Of a stretch of DNA of 64,000 nt, positions 52,048 through 63,141 are shown piece after piece (within the stretch, counting starts at the first letter, position 1; every line of letters starts with the position of its first letter). This DNA is from Membranipora membranacea (lineage: Eukaryota > Bryozoa > Gymnolaemata > Cheilostomatida > Membraniporidae): NCBI GenBank assembly GCA_914767715.1, contig OU612074.1, positions 20,444,062 to 20,508,061 of the forward strand. Direction: 5' to 3'. The notes beneath the pieces are model-generated. The model was not told where the DNA came from. It ran no database searches and saw nothing but the letters and a program-made list of their open reading frames with translations. The position numbers and the translations under genes are program-made.

Positions 52048-52393
52048 CAGGGCTGTCCAACGATTGTGGCCCTGGGGCCGCATACGGTCCTTCGACCAAT
52101 TTTATGCAGCCCCCAACCCGTTTGAGAAAATCGCATAGTTGTGAAAACAAATGTCACCCCTATATTTATGACATTCCTCATTTGTACCATAATCAGGAAC
52201 GCTATACATCTAGTTACAGTATTTTGGAATTCCTCATTCATTGCATTTGAGTGAGCTCCAATAAATAAATTCCCCACTGAATGGATTACTGCGCACCCAT
52301 ATATGAATGTTTGTATTATGGTGAGGATGCAGCCCCCAGAGACATTGCAATATGTGGATGCGGCCCCCTCAATGAAAAGGTACGGCACCCCTG
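52048..52393. mobile_element. Non-autonomous hAT-type element (346 bp)
   Basis: The ends begin CAGGGCTGTCCAAC and, inverted, CAGGGGTGCCGTAC, typical of hAT/Charlie-like TIRs. Next to each end is the GGCCCTGGGGCCGC / GGGGGCCGCATCC GC-rich block usual in such elements. Flanks ACCTAAAA and ACCTTAAT may be a diverged 8-bp duplication. No transposase. Confidence 0.6.
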
Positions 52394-52966
52394 ACCTTAA
52401 TTGTATTGATATTGAAAGGATTAGGCCTCGTGTAATGCCCCACCCTATCAGGCAAAACATAACTGCGCAGGGGCAGATAACCAACGGAAGACCGTTTAGA
52501 AATATCCACGCCCTGTTTCAATCTTATACAATGTGTCATGACATCATTGACCTTAATACAACATACAACTTATACGTGTGACAACCAGTCAGGCGATCAA
52601 TGAGGGTGAACATCGATTGGTTCTTTTTATGACATAGTCTGCTTTACAAAACCTTGGTTCTCATTATTCGATGCATACAACTAATCAACAGACAAGATTG
52701 CTTCCAGATTACCACTATTTTATGTTTATACAATAATCTCTTGTAGAGATTAACCAAAGGGTTACCAATAACACAACCGCAACAAATAGGCAAGCCGCCA
52801 TTTTATGAAGACAAGTAATTGCAAATGTGGATTGTGTGAATTACTTTTAGAATGCAAACCGCATAAGACAACAAGATCTTTAAACCGACTGTTCACTTTT
52901 GGACAGTCGGAACTTTGCTAATTACCCAAAAAGTTTCTGTCTACTGGGTCAATTCAGGTGAGCATC

Positions 52967-53730
52967 CCTTCAATAAAGCTTCAATGTATTAAAAAATCTA
53001 ATATAAATAAGACTTATCTGTCCAGAGGCAAAGAGAGAGCAATCTTCAAAAGGGGTTATTTTGTCACTCTTTTGTGGAGTTGCCTCCTCTTTTGACACTC
53101 TTTCCCACAATTCCACTCTTTTTGTTATCCACTTTAGCACCTTTTCATTGTTTTTCTCTTTCTATATTATTGCACATGCGCAGTTGTAATGCTGAAAAAC
53201 TTCTCCTGTCAAAACAAAATACTGATAAAGTTTATTTCTGCATGCTGCTGTTAAATTACTCTAAACTGTTCCTATACTTCTGCAATAACATGATCAATAT
53301 ACAATGGCAAACCGTAGGTCAACTTCTTATGCCTTTGCACCAACAAAGGATGGGAGAAAGATTCCATGGGAACTAGGAAGACTTGGTGAAATGAACATTC
53401 CTACAGTGCCAAGTGATAGTGATTCACATAGCCACAGTGCTCAGTCCTCTGCAAGTCCCACTCCCCAGAGACCAGCTAGGTTTTGAAGAATGGTTAGCCC
53501 AACGAGAATTTGAGGAGCCAGTTGTACCAGCACCAGCAGATGATGAAGCACCATCATCACCGCCACAAAGGAGGAGACGCCAGCAGTGTACTTGTGGTGA
53601 ATGCCCAGCAGAGATGCCAACCTGAATCGAGATGAAGTGTTGCATGGAAGAGGATTTAACTGCTACACACATTGAGGATTACAATGAGGGTGACGCTGTC
53701 CACACTACACCACCCAACCCTATACTACCG
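52967..53730 (+). repeat. Left arm of a large inverted repeat (P2RX7_C-like locus)
   Basis: From CCCTTCAATAAAGCTTC to the CTCGE codons this sequence is nearly identical to the reverse complement of 63358-63997. It covers 5' flank, 5' UTR-like sequence and the coding start. Exact homology stops at the CxCGx motif. The right arm runs to the window edge, so the full extent is unknown. Confidence 0.8.
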
Positions 53731-54070
53731 GTAAGTATATGAATGAACTATCATCATACCTAACATGTAAATGCTATGAAATGTCCACACTGAGCTTCAT
53801 AATGTCTGTTTTAGGAGTGAAAATGTTTACATGTCAGCTACACAACATATGATATCCCACAATGCATTGTCAATGATAACTAACATATGATCTGAACTCT
53901 ATGCTGAAACATTTTAAAGGAGCTTTGCAACAAAAATAATGATAATAATAATATATTGAACTTGTTGTTCTTGTTGTTTCCAGGATCGTGGAGCCCGTCT
54001 CAGTAAAGATGTCGAAGAACCTGATTTTGATACTGCCGTAAAGGATTATTTGAAGTATATGAGATTTTAG
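53304..54070 (+). pseudogene. P2RX7_C-like zinc-domain gene, frameshifted copy
   Basis: Start MANRRSTSYAFAPTKDG at 53304. Exon 1 runs to 53730 (donor GTAAGT), exon 2 53984-54070 (DRGARLSKDVEEP to TAG). The Cys motif QCTCGECPAEMPT and then KCCMEED match the CxCGxC...MPT...CC signature of the P2X7 cytoplasmic 'ballast' domain (P2RX7_C), which binds zinc in vertebrates and is widespread as stand-alone or fused domains in invertebrates. A 1-base insertion near 53487 (compared with the right copy) breaks the frame, and a stop follows MPT. The C-terminal part of the domain is missing. I call it a pseudogene; the family identification rests on the Cys motif and is moderate. Confidence 0.55.
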
Positions 54071-54233
54071 GAACAATTATACTCTAGACATATGATTGTC
54101 ATAAAGTTTTACTCATTCACAGACTAATAGGCGATTATATCTTTCTTATAATATAAGTCTAAGCGTGTTCCAAGAATTGTGTTGGCGTACAAGTATAGTT
54201 GACTATAGTCATTTTGAATCTTATTACTGGATA

Positions 54234-55176
54234 GGGGTGGAAGGGATCAGGGTTGGGCAACCTTGGATCGGATATCGGATCGGTCTATAAATTCAACCTC
54301 GGATCGGATCCGGACCCAGATAACGCGTAAAAACGCTAAATTTACCAGTCACAGCAGCTCTTCTTTTGCACCATAATATACAATTAAGGTCATTGAATAC
54401 TTGGATAAACACCGTCAACAATCTCTGAACCATTACCCTAATTCAAATGTGCACATATCAGCTTGGATATAATTCTTTACAGGAGCAACTTATCACTCAA
54501 ACAGCGCAAGGATCACACAAACAGATTATTTGAAAAGATCACTTAATGAGTTCTAAGATCTCTTGACAACGAGAATTTATGCATAGGCACTCAATTTGCC
54601 AGGATCACTCAAACCCTGATGTTAAAAATCACTGAGTTTGAACAAACTCCCTGCTCCTATGTCCCAACAGGGAGGTATATCCCACCCTCCCTGGTCCCAA
54701 ACTCTCTGTTGTGATTAGGGATAGGAATTGTCCTCCTACTTTGAAAAAGCAGAAGAGGAAAATTACTTTGTTCATCAACCTAGACATTTTGTTACAAGGA
54801 AAATCGATGGACAAAATTTTGTCTGATGTCACAACGATCTGAGTAAAGATGATTCTATCAATTTCAGCAGAAATAATATATCCATCAAATTTAATCAGCA
54901 ACAATATAGATAGCTATGAAAATGAGATAGGTATTGAATGCCTACTGATCACCACTGAGTGCATTCAGCCAAACTCAATTATCTTATCTGAACTACAAAT
55001 TAATGACTATCACTTCCTCCCTTGTCATTTTAAGTGAGATAAATGATGCTAAGTAAGTGTTGATTAAAAACGCATCATCTCGGATCAGACATAACACATA
55101 TCCGACCCGGTTTGTGGTTGGACCCGAGGTCAAATATCCGAAATTCAACTCCAACCTCAAGAGGTCGTTCCACCCC
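54234..55176. mobile_element. 943-bp non-autonomous DNA element with 12-bp target duplication
   Basis: The terminal inverted repeat GGGGTGGAA / TTCCACCCC is flanked on both sides by the exact 12-mer TATTACTGGATA (54222-54233 and 55177-55188). Inner sequence near each end shares GGATCGGATATCGGATC-like and GGACCC motifs in inverted orientation. No coding frame of note. The 12-bp duplication is long for common superfamilies. Confidence 0.7.
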
Positions 55177-56084
55177 TATTACTGGATAGCTGAAATTATT
55201 ATTTCATATATAGCTGTGTATGTATAGCCATGTATTGGCATGATTCTAATGTATTACTTAGTGTACATAGAATAGTAACAAGAAATATGAAATTATTGTT
55301 TCATATATAGCTGTGTATCATGTGTGCTTTTAAAATACTAAAACATTTCGGGTTCATACATAGCCATCTATTGTGCAATACAAGAACAAAATTCCCCGCT
55401 GTGCTGTCTCAGTGGAGTATTAGTGATATTTATATAATTTGACAACTCAATTTGTTTTTTATGCGTTATCTTGAGTATAAGAATTATTTATAAAACTGTA
55501 TGACACTACACGCGATAGAAAATACATGTTCCAGTCAAATATAGTTATGAATAATGAATGTTGCTAGTGGATTGCAGTATTACTGATCAGTCTATAAATT
55601 ACACCAATGAACTAGACCTCAAGAGCAAATTTGCCAGTTATAGGTGTATATGGGTACCATCCTCCTGAGGTTCGAGATGATATCAGTCCTTGATCTCACC
55701 AGGTGATGTCATGTGTGTTAGTTGTACGAATAGACCTCGTTGAGTATGAATATTTCTGTATCCGGGTTGAACTGTATATCATTGCTGTAAAGTGAGCAGA
55801 GACACAATTGTTATATTTTGTCAACACCATTCCAACATTCAACAAAGGGTGGTTGCAGTTGGGATGTGGCCAAAAGTATATAGCCAGATTTCAGCAGCCA
55901 ATTTTCCAAAGTTTCAATTAACCTATGCAATACCTCAGCTAAAAGATTGATATTCATTGTTGGGAAATCTAACATTATCATCACAAAACAACAGAGTTTA
56001 TGTGCCGGTGATATGTCTATGACTCTATTTGTCACTGCAGCATGAGTACTCTTCTTTATTGCTATGGTATAACACTATTCATAC

Positions 56085-56367
56085 TGTGGGGTAGTCTGAC
56101 TAGCTAACTACACAACACCAGATCTGGAGCACTACACTGAGTACAACCTACAGTATACCTGCCTCCAGATGCTTCTCAGACTATTGAGTACTACTAAGTG
56201 CTGAGCTCACTTTCTGGATACTACGTCATCACTATCTGGGAAGAACCACTCTTGGTTCCAACCTTCATGGTAAGTTATACTACAAAATACTACTCAGAGT
56301 TTATCGCAACTTTTAACTGATCATCGCTGCCCATCTTGGCCCCTTAAGAACCCCTGGCTTCTTTGCA
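56085..56367 (+). repeat. 5' LTR
   Basis: Starts TGTGGGGTAGTC and ends GGCTTCTTTGCA. It pairs with 62859-63141 with no indels. It is followed directly by the primer-binding site. Confidence 0.93.
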
Positions 56368-56385
56368 TGGTGTCGGAAGTGGTTG
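56368..56385 (+). other. Primer-binding site
   Basis: TGGTGTCGGAAGTGG immediately follows the LTR. It begins TGG, complementary to the CCA end of a tRNA, as expected for tRNA-primed reverse transcription. The particular tRNA was not identified. Confidence 0.75.
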
Positions 56386-57063
56386 TGATCAATTAGGAGA
56401 GGCGAGGAGAGGTAGGAGAGCAGAAAAAAGGTGACAAAGGTGTAGGTGTTAGGCGAGGAGAAATAAGGTGAGGTGTTGAGGCGAGGCGTTTGAGGTGAGG
56501 TGTTAAGGAGGAGTCGAGGTGAGTTTTGCACTGGTAGCACACAGTTGTTAGGTGTAAAATAGGTGAACTAGGGGTTGAGGTGTATGTGACTAGGTGTAGG
56601 AGATTGGGAAGTGATTAGTACCAATCAAACCAACATAACCAAAATCACAATCCGGTTCTGCCGGAGATTTTTGTATAAAACTGCTTGAAAACTTATTTTC
56701 AAAAAAACATCCTTGAGAATAGTTTTGCAGTTTGTACTGAGTTTGCATTGCTTGCATTGCATTTGTGTATTGCTTTAAGGTACTGGGGTGTGCCCAGTGT
56801 CTCTAGGCAACTTGTTCTTGTGTGATATTCAGTTAGCTGGGGGGTGGATAATCCAAATCCAACTCAGTGGGTTTGAATATCAATTTGTGTTGTAAGGGTA
56901 GGGAGAATTAGGGACTTGTTTCTGTTCTCTACATTGTATCCTTACGTTGTTCATATCTGTATTGTTGTCCACATTTGCTTCCTTGCATCTGTAACTTGTG
57001 TCCATTGCAATACTCTGTTTACCGCGGGTAGACATTGAATCATATTTTTGATTTGTTATTGCA
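56386..57063 (+). other. Retrotransposon leader, G/A-rich
   Basis: Untranslated leader between PBS and gag. The first 200 bases contain imperfect repeats of GAGGTGAGG and AGGCGAGGAG. No other signal seen. Confidence 0.5.
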
Positions 57064-57084
57064 TTGCTAGTCAGTGATCATAAC

Positions 57085-58639
57085 ATGGCGGCTGGTAGTA
57101 TTTTTATTGGCTTTCCCATGTTAGAAATTGAGGAAAATGACATTTACGGGTCTTGGAAGAAGTGGAGTGCCGAGTTTAAGCTCGCGCTGGGTCTCAAGAA
57201 GCTTGAGATGGGGTTTGATACCATCACTATCTCTAGTGATGATGGACCTCCTGTATATACCACTAGGAAAGAGGCTAGATGCAGTGCGCAGCCTAGGCTC
57301 TGGACGTTGTTAAGATGTATGGGTCAAGAGAGTAGGGAAGCAGTGTCCACTCTAGGCCTTGATCTTAGTAGTGATGAATTGACGTTTGAAGAAGTGTGGG
57401 CTAAATTAAAATACCACTATGAGCGTGACGAATCTGAATACGTCAAAGTAGACAAATTTGTGTCCTGTTGTCAAGTATCTGCTGAGTCAGATAGAGATTA
57501 TCTATTGAGATGTGAGAGACTCAGTAGGCGGTGTGATTTCTCAGTTGGAGATGTCCGGCAAGTTAGAGGTTTACGTGATAATGTATTAAAGCGTGAGTTG
57601 ATGGCCTTTGATTGATTGGGCTTCTTTAAATGAAACGTTGAGAGCCTGTACTGGTGCTCAGGAGTCTTTAAGTGCCTTAGGTGATGGTGGATACCCTGTT
57701 AGGGTTTCCAATAGTGCTAGTAAGAGTGATACTAGCACTAGTCGTGCAGCAGGAGGCCAGTCTGCCTCTACTTCTACTCAATCTGAGTCTAGTTCTGCCA
57801 AAGCTCCTGTGTCTCCAAAGGGGGAGACCGTGAGTGAGGTTGGATATGGATCTCGAAGTGAGTATAGTGGAGATAGACGGCGTGAGTATAGTGGAGATAG
57901 ACGGCGTGAGTATAGTAGAGATCGTAGACACGATAGTAGAGATCGTAGATACGATAGCCGTGATCGACATGATCGACAAGCGTCGGAGCGACCGCAGGGA
58001 TTCGAGTCGTGGTCGTCGTGATAGTCGTGGTGACAGAGACAGAGGTCGAAGTCGCCGTGACGATCGTCGAGATCGTGGATCTCGCAGTGATCATAAGTCT
58101 GGCAGAGACAGGCGTGACAGTTATGATCGGAGTTGTCGGTCCAGTCGTGACAGAGGTCATGATAGGTTAGACAGGAGGGTCAGTCGTGACAAACGTCATG
58201 ACAGTCATGACAGGCGTCATGACAGTCGTGACAGGCGTCATGACAGTTGTGACAGGCGTTGTGATAGTCGTGATCGTTCTGATCGTGGTAAAAGTCGCAG
58301 CAGTCGAGATGACAGCCGCGACAGGAAGGAATCAGGCCGCTCCTCGGAGCACCCTAAGTCTCTGACTCTCCTTCTCGGAGCAAAGATGTTACTTGTTTCG
58401 TTTGTAGTAAGGAAGGTCATATCTCTCGATTTTGTCCAAATGGCATTTGTTATAATTGTCAAAGACAGGGGCATCATCAGAGAGATTGTACTGAAGCATC
58501 GCGGTGCAGAAATTGCTTAACAGTTGGAGTCTCTGTTAGTAATCATCCGGATTGCACGCGTAGTCGTAGTCCTGGTAGACATCGCCGAGGAAGCGCCTCT
58601 CCCAAGAGGGTTTCCTGGACTGATGCTAATCGCAGTTGA
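57085..58639 (+). pseudogene. gag (capsid + RD-rich tract + zinc knuckles), frameshifted
   Basis: Starts at MAAGSIFIGFPM (57085, ATGGCGG context; an upstream in-frame Met is at 57064). Capsid-like helices run to about 57600, then the frame shifts to the one shared with pol. An Arg-Asp/Ser-rich stretch (57850-58370; repeats of RRHDSRDR type) follows, partly in a third frame, showing two compensating shifts. Three CCHC-type knuckles lie at about 58390-58560 (CFVCSKEGHISRFC; CYNCQRQGHHQRDC; CRNC with a spaced H and C). A stop (TGA 58637) separates it from protease in the same frame. Gag packages element RNA and forms the particle; this copy cannot make an intact protein. Confidence 0.8.
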
Positions 58640-60178
58640 CTAGACAGGCGGATGCGCCTTGAGCTTGATGTCAATGGCCGAAAAGTAGAGTTTGTGCTAG
58701 ATACGGGATCACAAGTCTCGATCTTAAAACTTTCTACTTGGGAGCTGTTAAAGAGTGCGCTGTATAAAACTGAGCAAGTTTTAATCGGTGCTGGTGGTCA
58801 TCCACTTGACATTAGAGGTAAAACTGTGGTTAGTGTTAAGGGCAATCTTAGCTCTGCTACAGCTCTTGCCTACATTGTTGCCGGTGCTGAGGATAATCTC
58901 CTTGGTCATGATAAGATTGAACAGAAGGGCTTATGAGTCTTGGTTAACGCTGTCAAATCACAACCAATGTCACCTGGGTTTGCAAGTGCTGTCGCGGACA
59001 CGCTGCTGCCTAATGAGGCGGTGACCAAAGTTCACAGCAAACCACCTTTTGAGCCTGTAACTGAGTTTCCTCAATTATTTGAAGGTTTAGGCTGTTTGCC
59101 TGATGAGTTTAGCATAGCTATGAAGCCTGGAACAAAACCAAGGCATTTGTTCTCCCCGAGATCAATTGCTGCAGGACTCAGACCGAAAGCAAAAGCTAAA
59201 ATTGACGAAATGTTGTCTATTGGCCTTATTTAGCCTGTTGGGGAGCCCACTGAGTGGTGTTCAGGTCTTACGATTGTTCCCAAGCCAAATGGTGGCATTC
59301 ATATGTGTGTTGATCTGACGGCTCTCAACAAAGGAGTGCGACGACAAACCTACCCACTCCCCAGAGTGAGTGAGCTTCTTGCTCGCGTGTCTGAAGGTAG
59401 ATTCTTCTCTAAGTTAGATGCCAATTCTGGGTTCTGGCAGATGAGTATGAATCCTGAGTCGAAACTTTTAACGACGTTTATTACACCATGGGGTCGTTAC
59501 TGTTTCCGTAAAATGCCATTTGGAATATCCTCTGCCCCAGAGTTTTTCCAGCGTTGCATGGAGAAGATCTTAATTGGTCTTGATGGAGTTATATGTCTTA
59601 TGGATGACATTTTAGTCTATGCTAAAGACGTGTCAACTCATTGGGATAGACTGAAATTAGTCTTGGAGAGATGTAGTAAGGCCGGTTTGACCTTGAGAAA
59701 AGACAAATGTGAGTTTGCAACCACTACTGTCAAATTTCTTGGTCATATTGTTAGCAAAAAAGGAGTTGAGTCTGATCCTGCGAAGGTAAAAGCCATTTGT
59801 GACATGCAACCTCCCCGCAATCAGAATGAGGTTCGCAGGTTTATTGGTATGGTTAACTACCTAAGCAAGTTCAGTGGAATGTTAGCAGGACTCTGTTGTC
59901 CGCTGTACTCAGTCATGGGCAAGAAGTCCCAAATGTACTGGGGCGCCGATCAGCAGAATGCTTTCGAGCTGATTAAGGTTGAGTTATGCATCAGCCCAGT
60001 GTTGTGTGCATTTGATATGTCTAAAAAACGTCGTGTGTCAGCCGACGCTAGCAAGCTTGCGCTTGGTGCTGTGTTGCTCCAGGAATCTGGTAAAGATATC
60101 TGGCAGCCAGTGGAGTATGCCTTGCGTAAGATGACTGACACTGAGACACGCTATGCGATGGTAGAGAAAGAGGCTTGT
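58640..60178 (+). pseudogene. pol: protease, reverse transcriptase, start of RNase H, with stops
   Basis: One frame holds aspartic protease (VLDTGSQVSIL near 58690), then RT (PKPNGGIHMCVDL; TYPLPRVSELL; RKMPFGISSAPEFFQ; LMDDILVYA), then the start of RNase H (SADASKLALGAVLLQ and YAMVEKEA). Stops interrupt at 58934 and at 59231, the latter likely replacing the Glu of a conserved G-I-I-E-P motif by TAG. The active-site motif is LMDD rather than YVDD/YMDD. The frame is continuous to about 60178, where an inverted segment begins. Confidence 0.88.
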
Positions 60179-60535
60179 ATCATCAAAAACACTATCAATA
60201 TAATACTCAACAGCTGCACAGTTTTTTATGCTGGATTCACTTTGAACTTCATTGGGTTGGCTCAAAGTATCAGCTACAAACATTTGACACCAGGAGTATG
60301 AAAGATTTCATATCCATACCTCATCATTCTCATATTGAACCTTTGCACCCTCGGTGGTAGATCACTCAGATCTTTTCCACCTAGAATTTGCACCAAGGGT
60401 TTATGGTCCGTCTCATCTTCGAACTTTCGACCTATCAGATAATAGTCGAACTTCTCACAAGCCCATGTGATGGCGAGAGCCTCTTTCTCTACCATCGCAT
60501 AGCGTGTCTCAGTGTCAGTCATCTTCAAGGTGCCT
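60176..60535 (-). pseudogene. Inverted RNase H / tether segment
   Basis: Read on the minus strand this encodes the continuation of RNase H (TETRYAMVEKEALAITWACE; TDHKPLVQILGG; PPRVQRF) and the HTPGVKC / VADTLSQ linker. This is the part that should follow 60178 on the + strand. The first about 48 bases of the segment (60480-60528) duplicate 60128-60175 in inverted orientation. The segment is therefore an inverted, partly duplicated piece of the element itself. Confidence 0.85.
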
Positions 60536-61517
60536 TCAAGAAAGTATTTTCTACTCTTGGAGTCCCTAGAAACCTCCGTAGTGACAATTGTCCGGGGTAT
60601 AAAAGCACTGAATTCCGACAGTTTGCGAATGACTATGGCTTTAGTCATATCGGAACACTCCCTTGAATTCTGGGTTCACACCTGCCGAGTTAATGTTTGG
60701 TCGAACTTTGAGGTCTCCGTTAGGTTTAAACAGAGAACTCAGGGTCGATTATAGTTTATATGAAGAGGTTGAGGGATACAATGTGAGTCGGAGAAGAAAA
60801 GAATGGAACGAAAAATTTTGTGCCAAGTTTTTACCTCCTTTGGAGCCTGATCAGCGAGTTTGGGTTAAAGCTCCGTCTGATCCAGGCCGGGAAGGGATTG
60901 TAGTCCAAGCTGACACCACCCCACAAAGCTACTGGGTACAGGTTGGTCCCTCTGTCGTTAGACGTAATCGAAAACATTTATTTATTTTATATGATAATGA
61001 TGTACTTCATTGTAGCAATCATGAAAATGATCAGGTACTACCGCTATCCCTTGAAGCTGACTATTATCAGGTTCAAGCGGAGAATGGTACCGACGTAAGT
61101 AACAATGCTGCTTGTGGTGTGCAACCTGATGTTGTTTCTTTTGATTTACCTCATAGTGTGAGGCCTGCTGTAGTTGGACAACAACCTCAGCAAGTCCCAA
61201 GGCCTGAGGATAACCTTGATGTTGAGGTGGTTCCACTTGAAAATCAGGAAGTATTCTCAGATGATACTCTTGAAGTTCCAGTTGAGCAACCTGTGCTTGA
61301 TTTAACTGCTGTAACTCCCGCTTCTAGTAATGCTAGCACTGATCCGGTGAATGTGGTGTCTGGAAGACAGTCTAGGTTGTTGCTACGGCCTGGATTTGAA
61401 GCACGGTCTAGGTCACACGCTTCAACCAGACCTGAGAGTCCGGCTGCACCAATAATACGGTCGTCTCGCGCACGCAGTGTCAAACCAACTACCAAACCTG
61501 ACTTTGAGTATCACTAA
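60530..61517 (+). pseudogene. Integrase remnant with C-terminal region
   Basis: 60530-60662 encodes the part of the integrase core around the second catalytic Asp (LGVPRNLRSDNCPGY, STEFRQFANDYGFSHIG). The frame then jumps to 60663, which encodes TPAELMFGR and the long C-terminal tail, rich in Pro/Val/Ser. The N-terminal zinc-binding region, the first catalytic Asp and the segment with the catalytic Glu are missing. Integrase cannot be active. Confidence 0.82.
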
Positions 61518-61585
61518 CACTTGGTTTCCTTTATTTTCAGATTACAACCTTCCCCTCTGAATCTAGAGTATAAACCTGTGAATAG

Positions 61586-62766
61586 ATGACGCAGAAACGT
61601 AAGAAGAAGCCCGGTGGCGGAGGTGAGCAACCCCGTAGGTGGCGGTGTGAGGTATGTTGGTCAATGGATCACCCGACTATTCGGTGTGAGCTGATATGCT
61701 ACAAGTGCAGTGAGCAGGGCCACCAGGCTGCTCTGTGTCCTAATAAACGGTGTCACTTCTGTGACGAGCGTGGTCATATGCGGGCCGAGTGCCCACAGAG
61801 GGGTAGCCGTATGTTGATCAGAGATCGTGCTAGAACCTCTGGTTCTGGCAGTGGAGTGCCTACCAGCCCCAGCAGGGAGCTTGCTGGCTCAGAGTCATCT
61901 GGGTCGGTTGAGCCACCTGCGTCTCGAGCGCGGCTCGAGATGGCTAGTAGCAGCGCCTCGAGGAGGCCCATTGCTGGCAGTTTTGCTTCAATGGTGAGCG
62001 GGAGCCGGGTTCCACCCTTGGACGATACAGTCTCAAGGCTGCTGAATCTGGCCCGTTCAGCTGGTCTGGGTAGTGAGAGTCGTCCCAACTACGACGCTCA
62101 GTTGCTTGCGGTTGACGAGAGACTTTCATCTCTCCGTCAGGAGTTTGAGAGAGCCCAGGCTAGTCTTGTGGCTGAAAGAAGTGTCATTATGAAAAATCTT
62201 GACACTTGCGACAGTATCCAAGGCCTAGTCTTTGGTCTGAGTCAGTGGTATGCCAATACTGCAACTGCGGCGGTTGCTGTTGGTACCTCCACTGCTACTG
62301 AGGTCCAGGCGTCTACTGTGGGTCCCTTACCTCAGCTGTAGCCGGGACATTGACGGCGAGCTCTGGAGGGAGTGCTCGGCCTGTCAGCACTGCCTCTGTG
62401 TTGGCCCCCGTGCCGGCGGCTCAGATGGCTGCATCACCAGCTGGTGGTGCTGCTGAAGTGAGTGTTGAGGCAGAGCCGATGTGTGTCAGCAGGGCAGGAG
62501 AGACCGACGAGTCTGCTGTTCATTATGAACTTCAGCAGTCGCCTCTATCTGCTGAGAAAGGGGATCAGACGCTCGCTTTAGATTGTGAGTCTGTATCTCT
62601 GGAGTTAGTGAGGTCGACGAGGACGAAGAACCAAACAGGAAATGATGCAAAAACTGATCCTGTCACTAGAGGTGGCTATTTTGAAAGTTGGGAAGGGTGT
62701 GGCCAAAACCATGTTAATTTTCAAAATTCCCATTGTCGTTATCATGATGTTATGCGTAGACTGTAA
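61586..62766 (+). CDS. Extra ORF after integrase: triple zinc-knuckle protein
   Basis: An ORF starting MTQKRKKKPGGGGEQPRR at 61586, 69 bases after the integrase stop, in the place where some elements carry env. It has three CCHC-like knuckles (CEVCWSMDHPTIRC, CYKCSEQGHQAALC, CHFCDERGHMRAEC), a Ser/Arg/Gly-rich middle, and a helical, probably coiled-coil stretch (AVDERLSSLRQEFERAQASL). It stops at 62339. The adjacent +1-shifted frame continues without stops to 62766 (Ala/Ser/Glu-rich), suggesting a single frameshift in a protein of about 390 residues. It is not an envelope protein: no signal peptide or membrane helix. Function unknown; RNA or nucleic-acid binding is inferred from the knuckles. 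Confidence 0.75.
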
Positions 62767-62844
62767 ATGTATATTTCACCGTCTTTGTTTTCTTTATGCT
62801 TCACCACCCGGTGGAGCTATAGAGTAAGAGTTGTATGCCCCTTC

Positions 62845-62858
62845 CAAAAGAAAGGGCA
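62845..62858 (+). other. Polypurine tract
   Basis: AAAAGAAAGGG with GCA directly before the 3' LTR. This is the usual plus-strand primer site. Confidence 0.65.
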
Positions 62859-63141
62859 TGTGGAGTAGTCTGACTAGCTAACTGCACAACACCAGATCTG
62901 GAGCACTACACTGAGTACAACCTACAGTATACCTGCCTCCAGATGCTTCTCAGACTATTGAGTACTACTAAGTGCTGAGCTCACTTCCTGGGTACTAAGT
63001 CATCACTATCTGGGAAGAATCACTCTTGGTTGTAACCTCCATGGTAAGTTATACTACGAAATACTACTCAGAGTTTATCGCAACTTTTAACTGATCATCG
63101 CTGCCCATCCTGGCCCAGTAAGAACCCCTGGCTTCTTTACA
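62859..63141 (+). repeat. 3' LTR
   Basis: Starts TGTGGAGTAGTC and ends GGCTTCTTTACA; same length as the 5' LTR. The target duplication CATAC follows. Confidence 0.93.

Larger units (their letters stand above)
50843..53303. other. Intergenic, repeat-rich; no gene seen
   Basis: Apart from the U2-like tandem repeat and the hAT-type MITE (separate entries), open frames here are short and lack codon structure. 52967-53303 is the outer part of the inverted repeat shared with the right end of the window. Confidence 0.5.
56085..63141 (+). mobile_element. Ty3/gypsy LTR retrotransposon, broken
   Basis: 283-bp LTRs (TG...CA ends) bound an internal region with PBS, gag, protease, reverse transcriptase, RNase H, integrase remnants, an extra zinc-knuckle ORF and a polypurine tract. 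The target duplication is CATAC at 56080-56084 and 63142-63146, so the insertion is intact at both ends. The LTRs differ at about 14 of 283 positions by eye. The coding region has several stops, frameshifts, an inversion and deletions, so it is non-autonomous. RT motifs and PR-RT-RH-IN order place it in Ty3/gypsy (Metaviridae). Confidence 0.93.

Noticed and set aside
60274-60648. Independent antisense gene within the retrotransposon
   Set aside because: It encodes RNase H of the same element; it is an inverted piece, not a separate gene.
62350-62766. Separate small gene before the 3' LTR
   Set aside because: Its frame abuts the extra ORF with a one-step frame change and is better read as that ORF's frameshifted end.
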